Of a stretch of DNA of 41,450 nucleotides, positions 33,691-41,450 are shown piece after piece. Within the stretch, counting starts at the first letter, position 1. The number at the start of each line of letters is the position of its first letter. Below the pieces are notes generated by a model. The model did not search any database, was not told the origin of the DNA, and saw only the letters and a program-made list of their open reading frames with translations. The position numbers and the translations under genes are program-made. This DNA is from Salegentibacter agarivorans (GTDB taxonomy: Bacteria; Bacteroidota; Bacteroidia; Flavobacteriales; Flavobacteriaceae): assembly GCF_900113135.1 (NCBI RefSeq), contig NZ_FOOH01000034.1, positions 1 to 41,450 of the forward strand. The letters are read 5' to 3'.

Positions 33691-35309
33691 TCGTTCTTAT
33701 TATGGGGTGCAGTTTCTTCGGTTTCGGCTTCTTTAGTGGTTACTTCTTTTTGCTTATGAATTCCACCAAGATGTGGGCTATCCATATGTGTTTGAATACC
33801 GTCGAAAGGTACTTTTTCTTTGTGATATGCAAAAGTGATGGCCAGGGTTTTTGCCAGGTTCTTATCGCTTAAATTTATCTCTACATCGTCCATAGTAAAC
33901 TGTGCGGGGTGCTCGTAACCACAGGCGTGTGTAATCTCTAAAAGTTCTTTTCTAAATTTGGTAAAATAGTAATTTACCCGTCGCGCCTTGTCTTTTACAT
34001 TAATTCCCGCCTGCAACCATTTGTTTTGTGTAGCAACGCCGGTAGGGCAGGTGTTATTGTGGCAGGCCTGCGCCTGTATACAGCCAATACTCATCATTGC
34101 TTCCCTGGCTACATTTATACAATCTGCGCCCAGGGCAAAGGCCATTGCAGCTTTTGCAGGAAACCCGAGTTTTCCACTTCCAATAAAGACAATTCTATCG
34201 GTAATCCCTTCATTTAGGAATATTTGGTAAACATCGGTAAATGCGTAAATCCAGGGTAGTGAAACGTGATCGGCAAAACTTGGAGGCGCGGCCCCGGTTC
34301 CGCCTTCGCCACCGTCAATAGTAATAAAATCGGGTCCTCGTTTGGTTTTTGCCATAAGAGCGGCAAGTTCTTCCCATTGATTTAACCTTCCCACGGCCGA
34401 TTTAATCCCTACCGGAAGTCCGGTTGCTTCAGCGATATCTTCAATAAAATCTACCAATTCTGGAATATTGTCGAAAGCAGAATGATTTGGAGGGGACAGG
34501 ATGTCCTGCCCCATAGGAACGTGCCTAATTTCAGAAATCTCTTTAGTAATTTTTGAAGCAGGCAGCACGCCGCCTTTTCCAGGTTTTGCACCCTGCGAAA
34601 GTTTAATTTCAATAGCGCGGATTTGAGGATTCTCTTTTACAAGCGCCACCATTCTATCCATAGAAAAGTTTCCATTTTCATCGCGAACTCCAAAATATCC
34701 GGTTCCAAAATGAAAAACCACATCGGCTCCTTTTTTGTGATATTGCGAAAGTCCGCCTTCCCCGGTATTGTGGTAGGCTCCGGCTTCTTTACAACCTGCG
34801 TTTAGTGATTCTATTGCCCTGGCTGAAAGTGAACCAAAGCTCATTGCCGAAACATTGATGATAGAGGCCGGTCTAAACGGACGCTTTCTTTTGTTAAATT
34901 CGCCCATCACCTTTGCACAGGCAATGAAATTAGGGTCTATTCTGTTGGGATGCTTTTCGTCCAGTTTAAAAGGAATCATCGCATTATTTATAAAAATATA
35001 ATGCGTTGAAAAAATATCCTGATCGGTTCCAAAACCTTCGTAATTGTTTTCATTTTTTGCTGAAGCATAAATCCAGCCTCGTTCTACCCGGTTAAACGGT
35101 AATTCTTCCCGGTTGCTGGCAACGATATATTGCCGCAGTTCCGGGCCAATTCCTTCCAGGAAATACCGCAAATGCCCTACCACAGGAAAATTGTGTTTTA
35201 TGGTGTGCGCACGGCTAAAGAAGATATCTTTTATAGCAATTAAAACAATAACGATAAGAATCCATCCCCACCAGGGAATACTTCCAAAAAAATCTAAAAT
35301 ACTTTCCAT
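33687..35309 (-). CDS. FMN-binding glutamate synthase family protein (membrane-anchored GltB-like)
   Basis: A 540-residue protein corresponding to the central FMN/synthase domain of glutamate synthase, without the glutaminase domain or GltD partner. An N-terminal membrane helix (about 12-28) is followed by the synthase domain. FMN and substrate motifs include SMSFGSLSARAIESLNAG, KLSQGAKPGKGG and GGEGGTGAAP (about 333-342). The cysteine cluster of the iron-sulfur site reads CIQAQACHNNTCPTG (about 410-424). The biochemical reaction of these stand-alone proteins is not established. It starts 3 nt after the upstream M20 amidohydrolase gene and overlaps the following gene by 4 nt. Confidence 0.9.
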   Translation of the reverse strand: MESILDFFGSIPWWGWILIVIVLIAIKDIFFSRAHTIKHNFPVVGHLRYFLEGIGPELRQYIVASNREELPFNRVERGWIYASAKNENNYEGFGTDQDIFSTHYIFINNAMIPFKLDEKHPNRIDPNFIACAKVMGEFNKRKRPFRPASIINVSAMSFGSLSARAIESLNAGCKEAGAYHNTGEGGLSQYHKKGADVVFHFGTGYFGVRDENGNFSMDRMVALVKENPQIRAIEIKLSQGAKPGKGGVLPASKITKEISEIRHVPMGQDILSPPNHSAFDNIPELVDFIEDIAEATGLPVGIKSAVGRLNQWEELAALMAKTKRGPDFITIDGGEGGTGAAPPSFADHVSLPWIYAFTDVYQIFLNEGITDRIVFIGSGKLGFPAKAAMAFALGADCINVAREAMMSIGCIQAQACHNNTCPTGVATQNKWLQAGINVKDKARRVNYYFTKFRKELLEITHACGYEHPAQFTMDDVEINLSDKNLAKTLAITFAYHKEKVPFDGIQTHMDSPHLGGIHKQKEVTTKEAETEETAPHNKNE

Positions 35310-35312
35310 AAA

Positions 35313-36593
35313 TTATTGGTTTAGGTAATCTATAGCCAGTTGAGACATTGTTTTTACACCCAGTAACATTCCGCTTTCATCTATGAAAAAGTCGGGAGTG
35401 TGGTGGGGTGCCGGTTCATTGGAATCTAAAGGTTTTCCACCCAGGAAATAATAGAACCCGGGAATTTCTTCCTGGAAGAAAGAGAAATCTTCCCCGCCGG
35501 TTGTTGCTTTGGCTAAAACCACATTTTCTTCTCCAGCGACTTTCTGTAATGTCGGCAACATTTTGCTGGTAAGCTCAGGATCGTTATATGTAATGGCGGT
35601 ATTATTTTGAATTTCTACAGCAGCTTCCCCGCCATAAGCTTTCGCAATCGCCGGAACCATTTCGTTCATTCTTTTCAGAATTAATTTTTTCATATCTGGA
35701 TCAAGAGTTCTTATTGTACCAATCATTTCGGCAGTTTCAGGAATTATATTGAAGCGAACGCCACTGGTAATTTTTCCTACGGAAATTACCGCAGCGGCAT
35801 CTACTAATTTAGATTCCCGGCTGATTATTGTTTGCAAACCATCTATAATTTTTGCTGAAATAAGAATAGGATCGGTCCCGCTCCAGGGAGCAGATCCGTG
35901 GGTTTGTTTTCCTTTTACATTTATTACAAAACGTTCTACAGCAGCCATAGTGCCTTCAGGTTTATAACGAATTGTTCCCACGGGTGTTTCCGAATTAATA
36001 TGAAGTCCGAAAATTGCATCTACATCAGGATTTTTAAGAACGCCCTCCTTAACCATAAGGGAAGCACCACCTTCTTCTCCCGGTGGCGGGCCCTCTTCTG
36101 CGGGTTGGAAGATAAACTTTACCGTACCATTTATTTTATCTTTATGCTTTGAAAGCACTTCAGCAACACCCATCATAATTGCGATGTGAGTATCGTGACC
36201 ACAGGCGTGCATCACCCCGGTTTCTGAACCTAAAAATTCTGTTCTTACTTCAGATTTAAACGGGAGATCATTTCTTTCGGTTACTGGGAGCGCATCAATA
36301 TCTGCTCTTAAAGCCACGGTTTTGCCTTCATTATTGCCTTTTAGAATTCCTACCACGCCGGTTTTTGCTATTCCGGTAGTAGTTTCAATTCCCCAACTTT
36401 GTAAATGAGCTGCAATTTTTTTAGCGGTTTCGGTTTCCCGGTTGGAAAGTTCAGGGTGCTGATGAAAATCCCTTCGCCACTCAATCACCTGTTCTTCTAT
36501 TTCTTCAGCAGCCGAAATAATTTCGGGATTAATCTCCTGCGCCGCTAAAGTGAAGCTGAAAAGCCCAAGCAGGCTGAATATAATTTTTTTCAT
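35313..36593 (-). CDS. Secreted M20D family amidohydrolase/peptidase
   Basis: A 426-residue metal-dependent amidohydrolase of the HipO/AmaA type with a signal peptide (residues 1-18, ending LAAQ). Metal-binding motifs are visible: MHACGHDTHIAIMMG (about residues 127-141), the Glu pair in FQPAEEGPPPGEEGG, GLHINSETPVGTI, and HHTPDFFIDE near the C-terminus. Relatives hydrolyse N-acyl amino acids, hippurate or indole-acetyl amino acids. It is the first gene of a tight unit with the FMN GltB-like and the unknown membrane protein genes, and it reads divergently from uvrD. Substrate unknown. Confidence 0.92.
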   Translation of the reverse strand: MKKIIFSLLGLFSFTLAAQEINPEIISAAEEIEEQVIEWRRDFHQHPELSNRETETAKKIAAHLQSWGIETTTGIAKTGVVGILKGNNEGKTVALRADIDALPVTERNDLPFKSEVRTEFLGSETGVMHACGHDTHIAIMMGVAEVLSKHKDKINGTVKFIFQPAEEGPPPGEEGGASLMVKEGVLKNPDVDAIFGLHINSETPVGTIRYKPEGTMAAVERFVINVKGKQTHGSAPWSGTDPILISAKIIDGLQTIISRESKLVDAAAVISVGKITSGVRFNIIPETAEMIGTIRTLDPDMKKLILKRMNEMVPAIAKAYGGEAAVEIQNNTAITYNDPELTSKMLPTLQKVAGEENVVLAKATTGGEDFSFFQEEIPGFYYFLGGKPLDSNEPAPHHTPDFFIDESGMLLGVKTMSQLAIDYLNQ

Positions 36594-36677
36594 AATAAAT
36601 TTTATTTCGCGCTCAATTTGGATTGCAGAATTTTAAAGATATTAAAAACTTAAACAATTGCTCCAAGCTAATCTGAG

Positions 36678-36692
36678 TTTGTTTAAAACAAA
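36678..36692. promoter_or_regulatory. Perfect palindrome in the M20/uvrD divergent promoter region
   Basis: TTTGTTT-A-AAACAAA is a perfect inverted repeat with 7-bp arms. It lies 66 nt before the helicase start and 84 nt before the amidohydrolase start on the other strand. It could be an operator, but A/T-rich palindromes also arise by chance. Confidence 0.25.
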
Positions 36693-36758
36693 GTAGGTTT
36701 ACGGGTTTATAAATTGTATCATTTTGGTTAATTTCACGCATTTAAAAAACTGAAGAGA

Positions 36759-39080
36759 TTGGAAGCTTATTTAGCCGAATTAAATGATGCACAACGGGCG
36801 CCTGTACTGCAAAAGGATGGCGCAATGATTGTGATTGCAGGAGCAGGATCTGGAAAAACGCGGGTGCTTACTTACCGTATTGCTTACCTTATGAGCCAGG
36901 GTGTAGATCCTTTTAATATTTTGTCTTTAACCTTTACGAATAAGGCGGCCCGGGAAATGAAAACCCGTATCGCTAAGATTGTAGGGAACAGTGAAGCGAA
37001 GAACCTTTGGATGGGTACTTTTCACTCAATTTTCGCTAAAATTTTACGGTTTGAAGCCGATAAATTGGGTTATCCGTCAAACTTCACCATTTACGATACT
37101 CAAGATTCTCAAAGCGTGATCAGGGCGATTATTAAAGATATGCGCCTGGATAAAGACGTTTATAAATATAAGCAGGTTTATAGTCGTATTTCTTCCTATA
37201 AAAATAGTTTGATTACCGTAAAAGCTTATTTTCAAAACCCGGAATTGAAAGAGGCCGATGCGATGTCTAAAAAGCCGCGTCTTGGTGAAATTTACCAGGA
37301 ATATGTGGAGCGTTGCTTTAAAGCCGGTGCGATGGATTTTGATGATCTTTTGCTCAAAACCAATGAACTGTTAAACCGTTTTCCTGAAGTGCTTCATAAA
37401 TACCAGAATCGTTTTAGATATATTCTGGTTGATGAGTACCAGGATACCAATCATTCGCAGTATTTAATTGTAAAAGCACTCTCAGATAAATTTCAGAATA
37501 TATGTGTGGTAGGTGATGATGCGCAGAGTATTTATGCTTTCCGCGGAGCAAATATTAATAATATCCTGAATTTCCAGAAGGATTATGATAACGTACAAAT
37601 GTACCGGTTAGAGCAAAATTACCGTTCTACCAAGAATATCGTTAATGCGGCAAACTCTATTATTGAAAAGAATAAAACCAAACTGGAAAAAATAGTTTGG
37701 ACGGCAAATGATGAAGGGCCAAAAATTGTGGTGAATCGCCTGCTAACTGATGGGGAAGAAGGAAGATTTGTTGCCGGTTCTATTTTTGAGAACCGAATGC
37801 AAAATCAGATGAGTAATGGCGATTTTGCCATTCTCTATAGAACCAACGCGCAAAGCAGGGCAATGGAAGACGCGCTTAGAAAAAAGGAAATTCCGTATAG
37901 AATTTATGGTGGACTTTCATTTTACCAGCGTAAAGAAATTAAAGACGTCCTGTCTTATTTAAGATTGCTGATCAACCCAAAAGATGAAGAAGCTTTAAAG
38001 CGGATAATTAATTATCCGGCTCGAGGAATTGGACAAACCACGATGGATAGGTTAAGCATTGCGGGAAATCAATATGGGAAAACCATTTTTGAAATTATTG
38101 AGAATATAGATCATCTGGATCTAAAGATCAATAAAAGTACGCAGACCAAGCTGAATAATTTCGTGAATATGATTAAGAGTTTCACGATTTTAGCCGAAAA
38201 TGCCGATGCCTTTACTGTTGCAGATACTGTAGCCAAAAAAACAGGATTGGTTCAGGAATTAAAGAAAGATGGTACTCCAGAAGGAATTGCCAGAATTGAA
38301 AATATTGAAGAGTTACTTAACGGGATTAAAGACTTTGTAGAAGGCCAAAAAGAGCTGGCAGATGCTGATGGTTCTTTAGCTGAATTTCTGGAAGACGTCG
38401 CCCTGGCTACAGATATGGATAAAGATACCGGTGATGACGACCGCGTGGCGTTAATGACCATTCACCTGGCAAAAGGACTGGAGTTTCCTTATGTATATAT
38501 TGTTGGTTTAGAAGAAGATTTATTTCCTTCAGGAATGAGTATGAATACCCGAAGCGAACTGGAAGAAGAGCGCCGTTTGTTTTATGTAGCCCTTACCCGG
38601 GCCGAAAAACAGGCTTACCTGACCTATACGCAGTCACGTTACCGCTGGGGGAAACTTGTAGATGCCGAACCTAGTAGGTTTATTGAAGAAGTAGACGAGC
38701 AGTATATGGATTATATGATTCCGCAGGACGATTATAAATATAAACCGTTGATAGATACTGATATTTTTGGGGATGATATTGATAAAAGCAAACTTCGACA
38801 GAGTAAACCTAAAAAGGGAACTCCGCCTCCGGCGCATAAACCAAGCGAATCTCAGTTAAGAAAACTTCGAAAATTAAAACCCGCTAGTCCCGAGCCTCAA
38901 AAAGCTACAAACGCTATAAAACTCGAGGCTGGGAATGTAGTGGAGCATATGCGTTTTGGAAAAGGAAAAGTACTTGCTATAGATGGGATAGGGCAGGATA
39001 AAAAAGCCGAAATTGATTTTGAAAACGGAGGAATTAAAAAATTACTTTTAAGATTTGCTAAGCTGAAATTGATCTCTTAG
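36759..39080 (+). CDS. UvrD/PcrA-type superfamily I DNA helicase
   Basis: A 773-residue 3'-5' helicase used in repair and in clearing proteins from DNA. Motifs in order are Q-motif LNDAQRAPV, Walker A AGAGSGKT (27-34), motif II VDEYQDTN, motif III GDDAQSIYAFRGA, motif IV LEQNYRST, motif V IHLAKGLEFPYVYIVGLEEDLFPS and motif VI RRLFYVALTRA. The C-terminus ends in a small Tudor-like domain (about 722-773, VEHMRFGKGKVLAIDGIG), as in PcrA, where it binds RNA polymerase. The start is a TTG at 36759-36761 after GAAGAGA; it is chosen because the family N-terminus begins here. Confidence 0.94.
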   Translation: MEAYLAELNDAQRAPVLQKDGAMIVIAGAGSGKTRVLTYRIAYLMSQGVDPFNILSLTFTNKAAREMKTRIAKIVGNSEAKNLWMGTFHSIFAKILRFEADKLGYPSNFTIYDTQDSQSVIRAIIKDMRLDKDVYKYKQVYSRISSYKNSLITVKAYFQNPELKEADAMSKKPRLGEIYQEYVERCFKAGAMDFDDLLLKTNELLNRFPEVLHKYQNRFRYILVDEYQDTNHSQYLIVKALSDKFQNICVVGDDAQSIYAFRGANINNILNFQKDYDNVQMYRLEQNYRSTKNIVNAANSIIEKNKTKLEKIVWTANDEGPKIVVNRLLTDGEEGRFVAGSIFENRMQNQMSNGDFAILYRTNAQSRAMEDALRKKEIPYRIYGGLSFYQRKEIKDVLSYLRLLINPKDEEALKRIINYPARGIGQTTMDRLSIAGNQYGKTIFEIIENIDHLDLKINKSTQTKLNNFVNMIKSFTILAENADAFTVADTVAKKTGLVQELKKDGTPEGIARIENIEELLNGIKDFVEGQKELADADGSLAEFLEDVALATDMDKDTGDDDRVALMTIHLAKGLEFPYVYIVGLEEDLFPSGMSMNTRSELEEERRLFYVALTRAEKQAYLTYTQSRYRWGKLVDAEPSRFIEEVDEQYMDYMIPQDDYKYKPLIDTDIFGDDIDKSKLRQSKPKKGTPPPAHKPSESQLRKLRKLKPASPEPQKATNAIKLEAGNVVEHMRFGKGKVLAIDGIGQDKKAEIDFENGGIKKLLLRFAKLKLIS

Positions 39081-39103
39081 AACTCGTTAAACTTCTGTTA
39101 TAT

Positions 39104-39130
39104 AAAGCCGCTTCATGCGGCTTTCTTTTT
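39104..39130 (+). terminator. Terminator after the UvrD-type helicase gene
   Basis: AAAGCCGC (39104-39111) pairs with GCGGCTTT (39117-39124) around a 5-nt loop, followed by CTTTTT. It lies 23 nt after the stop codon and separates the helicase gene from the small DUF2945 gene. Confidence 0.85.
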
Positions 39131-39146
39131 ACCTTCAAAATAAAAA

Positions 39147-39359
39147 ATGATTAAAGAAGGAAGCACTGTTAGTTGGAAATGGGGAAACGGTAAGGCTAAA
39201 GGGAAAGTAACTGAAACTTACACTAGAGAAATTACCAAAACAATAGCCGGAAGTGAAATTACCCGAAAAGGCGAAGAAGGCAATAAAGCACTTTTTATAG
39301 AACAGGAGGATGGAAGTAAAGTGCTGAAGCTGGAAAGTGAAGTTTCTAAATTAGATTAG
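39147..39359 (+). CDS. DUF2945 (Tudor-like, HVA1) small protein
   Basis: A 70-residue protein with the DUF2945/HVA1 Tudor-like pattern: GSTVSWKWGNGKAKGKVTE at the start, TREITKTIAGSEITRKGEEG in the middle and ALFIEQEDGSKVLKLESEVSKL at the end. It is a small all-beta fold. Function is not established; fungal relatives were named for hypervirulence but that link says little here. It lies between the helicase and Sua5-like genes, with a terminator upstream. Confidence 0.85.
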   Translation: MIKEGSTVSWKWGNGKAKGKVTETYTREITKTIAGSEITRKGEEGNKALFIEQEDGSKVLKLESEVSKLD

Positions 39360-39424
39360 TTAGTCTATTTCAAAAATATCTGCACGAAAATTTGTAAATT
39401 CTCAATTACTAAAAAATTATAATT

Positions 39425-40045
39425 ATGGCTGAATTACTTAAAATTTATGACGAAAATCCGAGTCAGAAACATATTAATAAAGTAGTAGAAGTCCTAAGAA
39501 AAGGAGGGCTTATAATTTATCCAACAGATACTGTTTATGGTCTTGGGTGCGATATAACCAATACCTCGGCATTAGAAAAAATCGCCCAGATCAAGGGCGT
39601 AAAACTTGAAAAGGCTAATTTCTCTTTTATTTGTGAAGATTTAAGCAATCTTTCAGATTATGTGAAACAAATAGATTCTGCAACTTTTAAAGTGCTCAAA
39701 AGAAATCTTCCCGGCCCTTATACGTTTATTTTACCCGGAAATAATAACCTTCCAAATGTCTTTAAAAAGAAAAAAACAGTAGGGATTAGGGTGCCCGATA
39801 ATGCGATTTGTAAAAGTATTGTCGCCACTTTGGGGAATCCGATTGTTTCTACCTCTATTTACGATGAAGATGAAGTAATAGAATATACCACAGATCCTGA
39901 ATTAATTAAAGAAAAATGGGATCATCTCGTAGACTTGGTAATTGATGGTGGTTATGGAGACAATATTCCCTCTACCGTTATAGATCTTACAAATTCTGAA
40001 CCTGAAGTAATAAGGGAAGGAAAAGGAAGTATTGAAATTATGTAA
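39425..40045 (+). CDS. Sua5/YciO/YrdC family protein (L-threonylcarbamoyladenylate synthase type)
   Basis: A 206-residue YrdC-domain protein. The family makes threonylcarbamoyl-AMP for the t6A modification of tRNA. Visible blocks are GGLIIYPTDTVYGLGCDI (nucleotide-binding start), LKRNLPGPYTFIL, VGIRVPDN and PIVSTSIYDEDE. The length and the last block, with STSIYDEDE, place it nearer to the YciO branch than to Sua5/TsaC, whose role in t6A synthesis is less certain. Another gene elsewhere may supply the essential activity. It starts at an ATG 65 nt after the DUF2945 gene. Confidence 0.88.
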   Translation: MAELLKIYDENPSQKHINKVVEVLRKGGLIIYPTDTVYGLGCDITNTSALEKIAQIKGVKLEKANFSFICEDLSNLSDYVKQIDSATFKVLKRNLPGPYTFILPGNNNLPNVFKKKKTVGIRVPDNAICKSIVATLGNPIVSTSIYDEDEVIEYTTDPELIKEKWDHLVDLVIDGGYGDNIPSTVIDLTNSEPEVIREGKGSIEIM

Positions 40046-40058
40046 TTTTAAATCTCTC

Positions 40059-40103
40059 ATTGAGGGTTTAATTCCCCGAGAATGGTCTCGAAATTATAAA
40101 ATA
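40059..40103 (+). repeat. Degenerate REP-like repeat, copy A
   Basis: Shares the ordered blocks ATTGAG, TTAAT, CCC, GAG, GTCTC and ATT-AAATA with 10673-10717. The core CGAG-AATGGT-CTCG can form a 4-bp hairpin. It lies between the Sua5-like gene and its terminator. Identification as a relic of a REP element is tentative. Confidence 0.4.
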
Positions 40104-40166
40104 GTTTTCTAGTTCATACCTCCTAGGTTTCCCCTGGGTTCTTGGTTAAAATTTTGAAAACACGTT

Positions 40167-40198
40167 AAAAGCCTGCTAAATGCGGGCTTTATTTTTTT
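40167..40198 (+). terminator. Terminator between Sua5-like and alpha/beta hydrolase genes
   Basis: AAAGCCTGC pairs with GCGGGCTTT around a TAAAT-type loop (one G-U pair) and is followed by ATTTTTTT. It lies about 120 nt after the stop codon at 40045. Confidence 0.8.
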
Positions 40199-40238
40199 AG
40201 ACTAAGCTTTAGTGCATAACTTAATAAAAAAATAAGCA

Positions 40239-41075
40239 ATGAATTATATAGAGACTAAAAACGAAGAGAAAGGAAATAAGATTAAACTTTTCTATGAAGA
40301 TTATGGCGAAGGGCAACCGGTGATTCTAATTCACGGCTGGCCTTTAAGTCATAGGATGTGGGAATACCAGGTAGAGAAAATTGTAGATGCGGGGTTTAGA
40401 TGTATAAGCTATGACCGTCGAGGATTTGGCGACAGTGATAAACCCTGGGAAGGTTATGATTACGATACTTTGGCTTCAGATTTAAACGATGTTATCACTG
40501 TATTAGGACTTTCAAAAACAATTCTCGTAGGTTTCTCTATGGGTGGAGGAGAAGTAGCCCGCTTTATTGGAAAATATGGAACTGCAAATATTGAAAAAGC
40601 TGCCTTGATCTCTGCTGTGCCGCCTTTTATGCTGAAAACAGACGATAATCCTGATGGGCTTGAGAAAGAAGTTTTTGAAGGTTTTAAAGAGGAGATTAGA
40701 AAAGACCGCGCAGGTTTCTTAGCGGGGTTTGGTGATAAGTTTTACAACTTCAGCAAAAATAAAGATCGTATTAGTGAAGACCAGAAACATTATGACTGGA
40801 GTATTGCTTGTAAAGCTTCAGCTAAAGCCACACTAGATTGTGTAGATTCTTTTGGATTGACAGATTTTAGAGAAGATCTAAAACAGTTTGATGTACCAAC
40901 GCTAATAGTCCATGGAGATGATGATGAAATTGTGCCAATAGATATTGCCGGTAAGAAAAGTAAAGATCTGGTTAAGGATAATACTTTTGAAGTAATTAAA
41001 GGCGCACCACACGGCCTGGTGATGACGCACAAAAAGGAGTTTAATGAGATCTTATTGCGCTTTTTAAAGAAATAA
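40239..41075 (+). CDS. Alpha/beta hydrolase (non-heme chloroperoxidase/esterase type)
   Basis: A 278-residue cytosolic hydrolase. The family block VILIHGWPLSHRMWEYQ is followed by SYDRRGFGDSDKPW, the nucleophile elbow GFSMGGGE with Ser100, the acid in HGDDDEIVP (Asp229) and His258 in GAPHGL. Spacing matches cofactor-free haloperoxidases/arylesterases, which need only the Ser-Asp-His triad. The physiological substrate is not known; perhydrolase activity is often a side reaction. Single gene, flanked by terminators on both sides. Confidence 0.92.
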   Translation: MNYIETKNEEKGNKIKLFYEDYGEGQPVILIHGWPLSHRMWEYQVEKIVDAGFRCISYDRRGFGDSDKPWEGYDYDTLASDLNDVITVLGLSKTILVGFSMGGGEVARFIGKYGTANIEKAALISAVPPFMLKTDDNPDGLEKEVFEGFKEEIRKDRAGFLAGFGDKFYNFSKNKDRISEDQKHYDWSIACKASAKATLDCVDSFGLTDFREDLKQFDVPTLIVHGDDDEIVPIDIAGKKSKDLVKDNTFEVIKGAPHGLVMTHKKEFNEILLRFLKK

Positions 41076-41097
41076 TATTATCAACCTGTTAGAAAAT

Positions 41098-41130
41098 AAA
41101 AGAGGCTGTCTGAAAAGGCAGCCTTTCTTG
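41098..41130 (+). terminator. Terminator-like hairpin after the hydrolase gene, possibly the left end of the IS
   Basis: AGGCTGTC (41103-41110) pairs with GGCAGCCT (41117-41124) around a TGAAAA loop, followed by TTCTTG. It lies 23 nt after the hydrolase stop and 42 nt before the transposase start. GAGGCTGTCTGAAAA also resembles the terminal repeats I recall for some IS1182-like elements, so it may be both the terminator and the insertion sequence end. Confidence 0.55.
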
Positions 41131-41165
41131 TTGGATTATTTTGAGGTTTTTATTATTTTCATGTA

Positions 41166-41450
41166 ATGAAAGCTAAAGTTGTATTTAAGACCTATAACCA
41201 GTCGCAGTTAAGTCTTTTACCTCCCAGTTATGATGATTTGGTTCCTGTAAATCATCCCGTTAGAATCGTCAATACGATTATTGATCAAATCGACATCGCT
41301 GACCTGGAGCGAAGTTACAAAGGAGGTGGTACTTCCAGTTACCATCCTCGGATGCTTCTTAAGGTGATCATCTATGCGTACCTGCGCAATATGTATTCCT
41401 CTCGTAAGATAGAACAGGCTCTTCTGGAGAACATTCATTTTATGTGGCTC
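41166..41450 (+). mobile_element. IS1182-like transposase gene, 5' part cut by window end
   Basis: An ATG at 41166-41168 opens a frame that stays open to the window edge (95 codons). The start (MKAKVVFKTYNQSQLSLLPP) and the following blocks DDLVPVNHPVRIVNTIIDQID and YHPRMLLKVIIYAYLRNMYSSRKIEQALLENIHFMWL match the N-terminal DUF772-type domain of IS1182-family DDE transposases. The catalytic domain and right end lie outside the window, so completeness cannot be judged. Confidence 0.85.

Noticed and set aside
41217-41438. Minus-strand 73-codon frame at the window end
   Set aside because: Antisense to the IS1182-like transposase frame, which has clear family motifs.

Overview
The window looks like the chromosome of a marine-type Flavobacteriaceae (Bacteroidetes). 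The evidence is low G+C, weak Shine-Dalgarno sites, occasional TTG starts, promoter -7 boxes of the form TAnnTTTG, and a gene set typical of that family: MQO, DUF819, DUF4369 and DUF4136 lipoproteins, an SPFH protein, DUF2007, an M1 peptidase with patatins, and an FMN-binding GltB-like protein. The genus cannot be fixed from sequence reading alone; a Gramella/Salegentibacter-like relative is only a guess.

Layout. 1-293: 3' end of a group II intron (C-terminus of its maturase, domain V and domain VI). 310-430: copy 1 of a palindromic repeat. 480-5684 (minus): malate:quinone oxidoreductase, an OFA-type MFS transporter, a DUF4369 lipoprotein and a DUF819 membrane protein. 5759-8558 (minus): a tight operon reading SPFH protein, secreted alpha/beta hydrolase, a 56-residue ribbon-helix-helix protein, and a Cof-type HAD phosphatase. 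8719-9501 (plus): secreted S1/P1 nuclease. 9557-10503 (minus): DoxX-like protein and AlkB. 11082-13295 (plus): TPR hybrid histidine kinase. 13479-15365 (minus): HtpG. 15592-17593 (plus): TetR-like regulator and ABC1/AarF kinase. 17851-20310 (minus): S9 peptidase gene broken by one in-frame TGA. 20450-21460 (plus): FabH. 21559-22815 (minus): small membrane proteins and DUF2007. 23018-24284 (plus): fasciclin and DUF4136 proteins. 24445-29110 (minus): PheT and RecG. 29230-33172 (plus): M1 aminopeptidase translationally coupled to two tandem patatin phospholipases. 33169-36593 (minus): M20 amidohydrolase, FMN GltB-like protein and an unknown membrane protein. 36759-41075 (plus): UvrD/PcrA helicase, DUF2945, Sua5/YciO and an alpha/beta hydrolase. 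41166-end: 5' part of an IS1182-like transposase.

Most genes are ordinary housekeeping and metabolic genes. The most unusual signal is non-coding. A two-armed palindromic repeat of roughly 62-104 nt occurs four times, each time between converging genes. In three copies it sits inside a second, outer inverted repeat whose sequence differs from copy to copy and looks like a bidirectional terminator stem. The fourth copy keeps only one outer arm and abuts the group II intron end. This suggests a small non-autonomous element that settles in terminator loops. A second, more degenerate repeat pair lies at 10673-10717 and 40059-40103.

No tRNA, rRNA, CRISPR array, toxin-antitoxin pair with a recognisable toxin, or defence system was seen.
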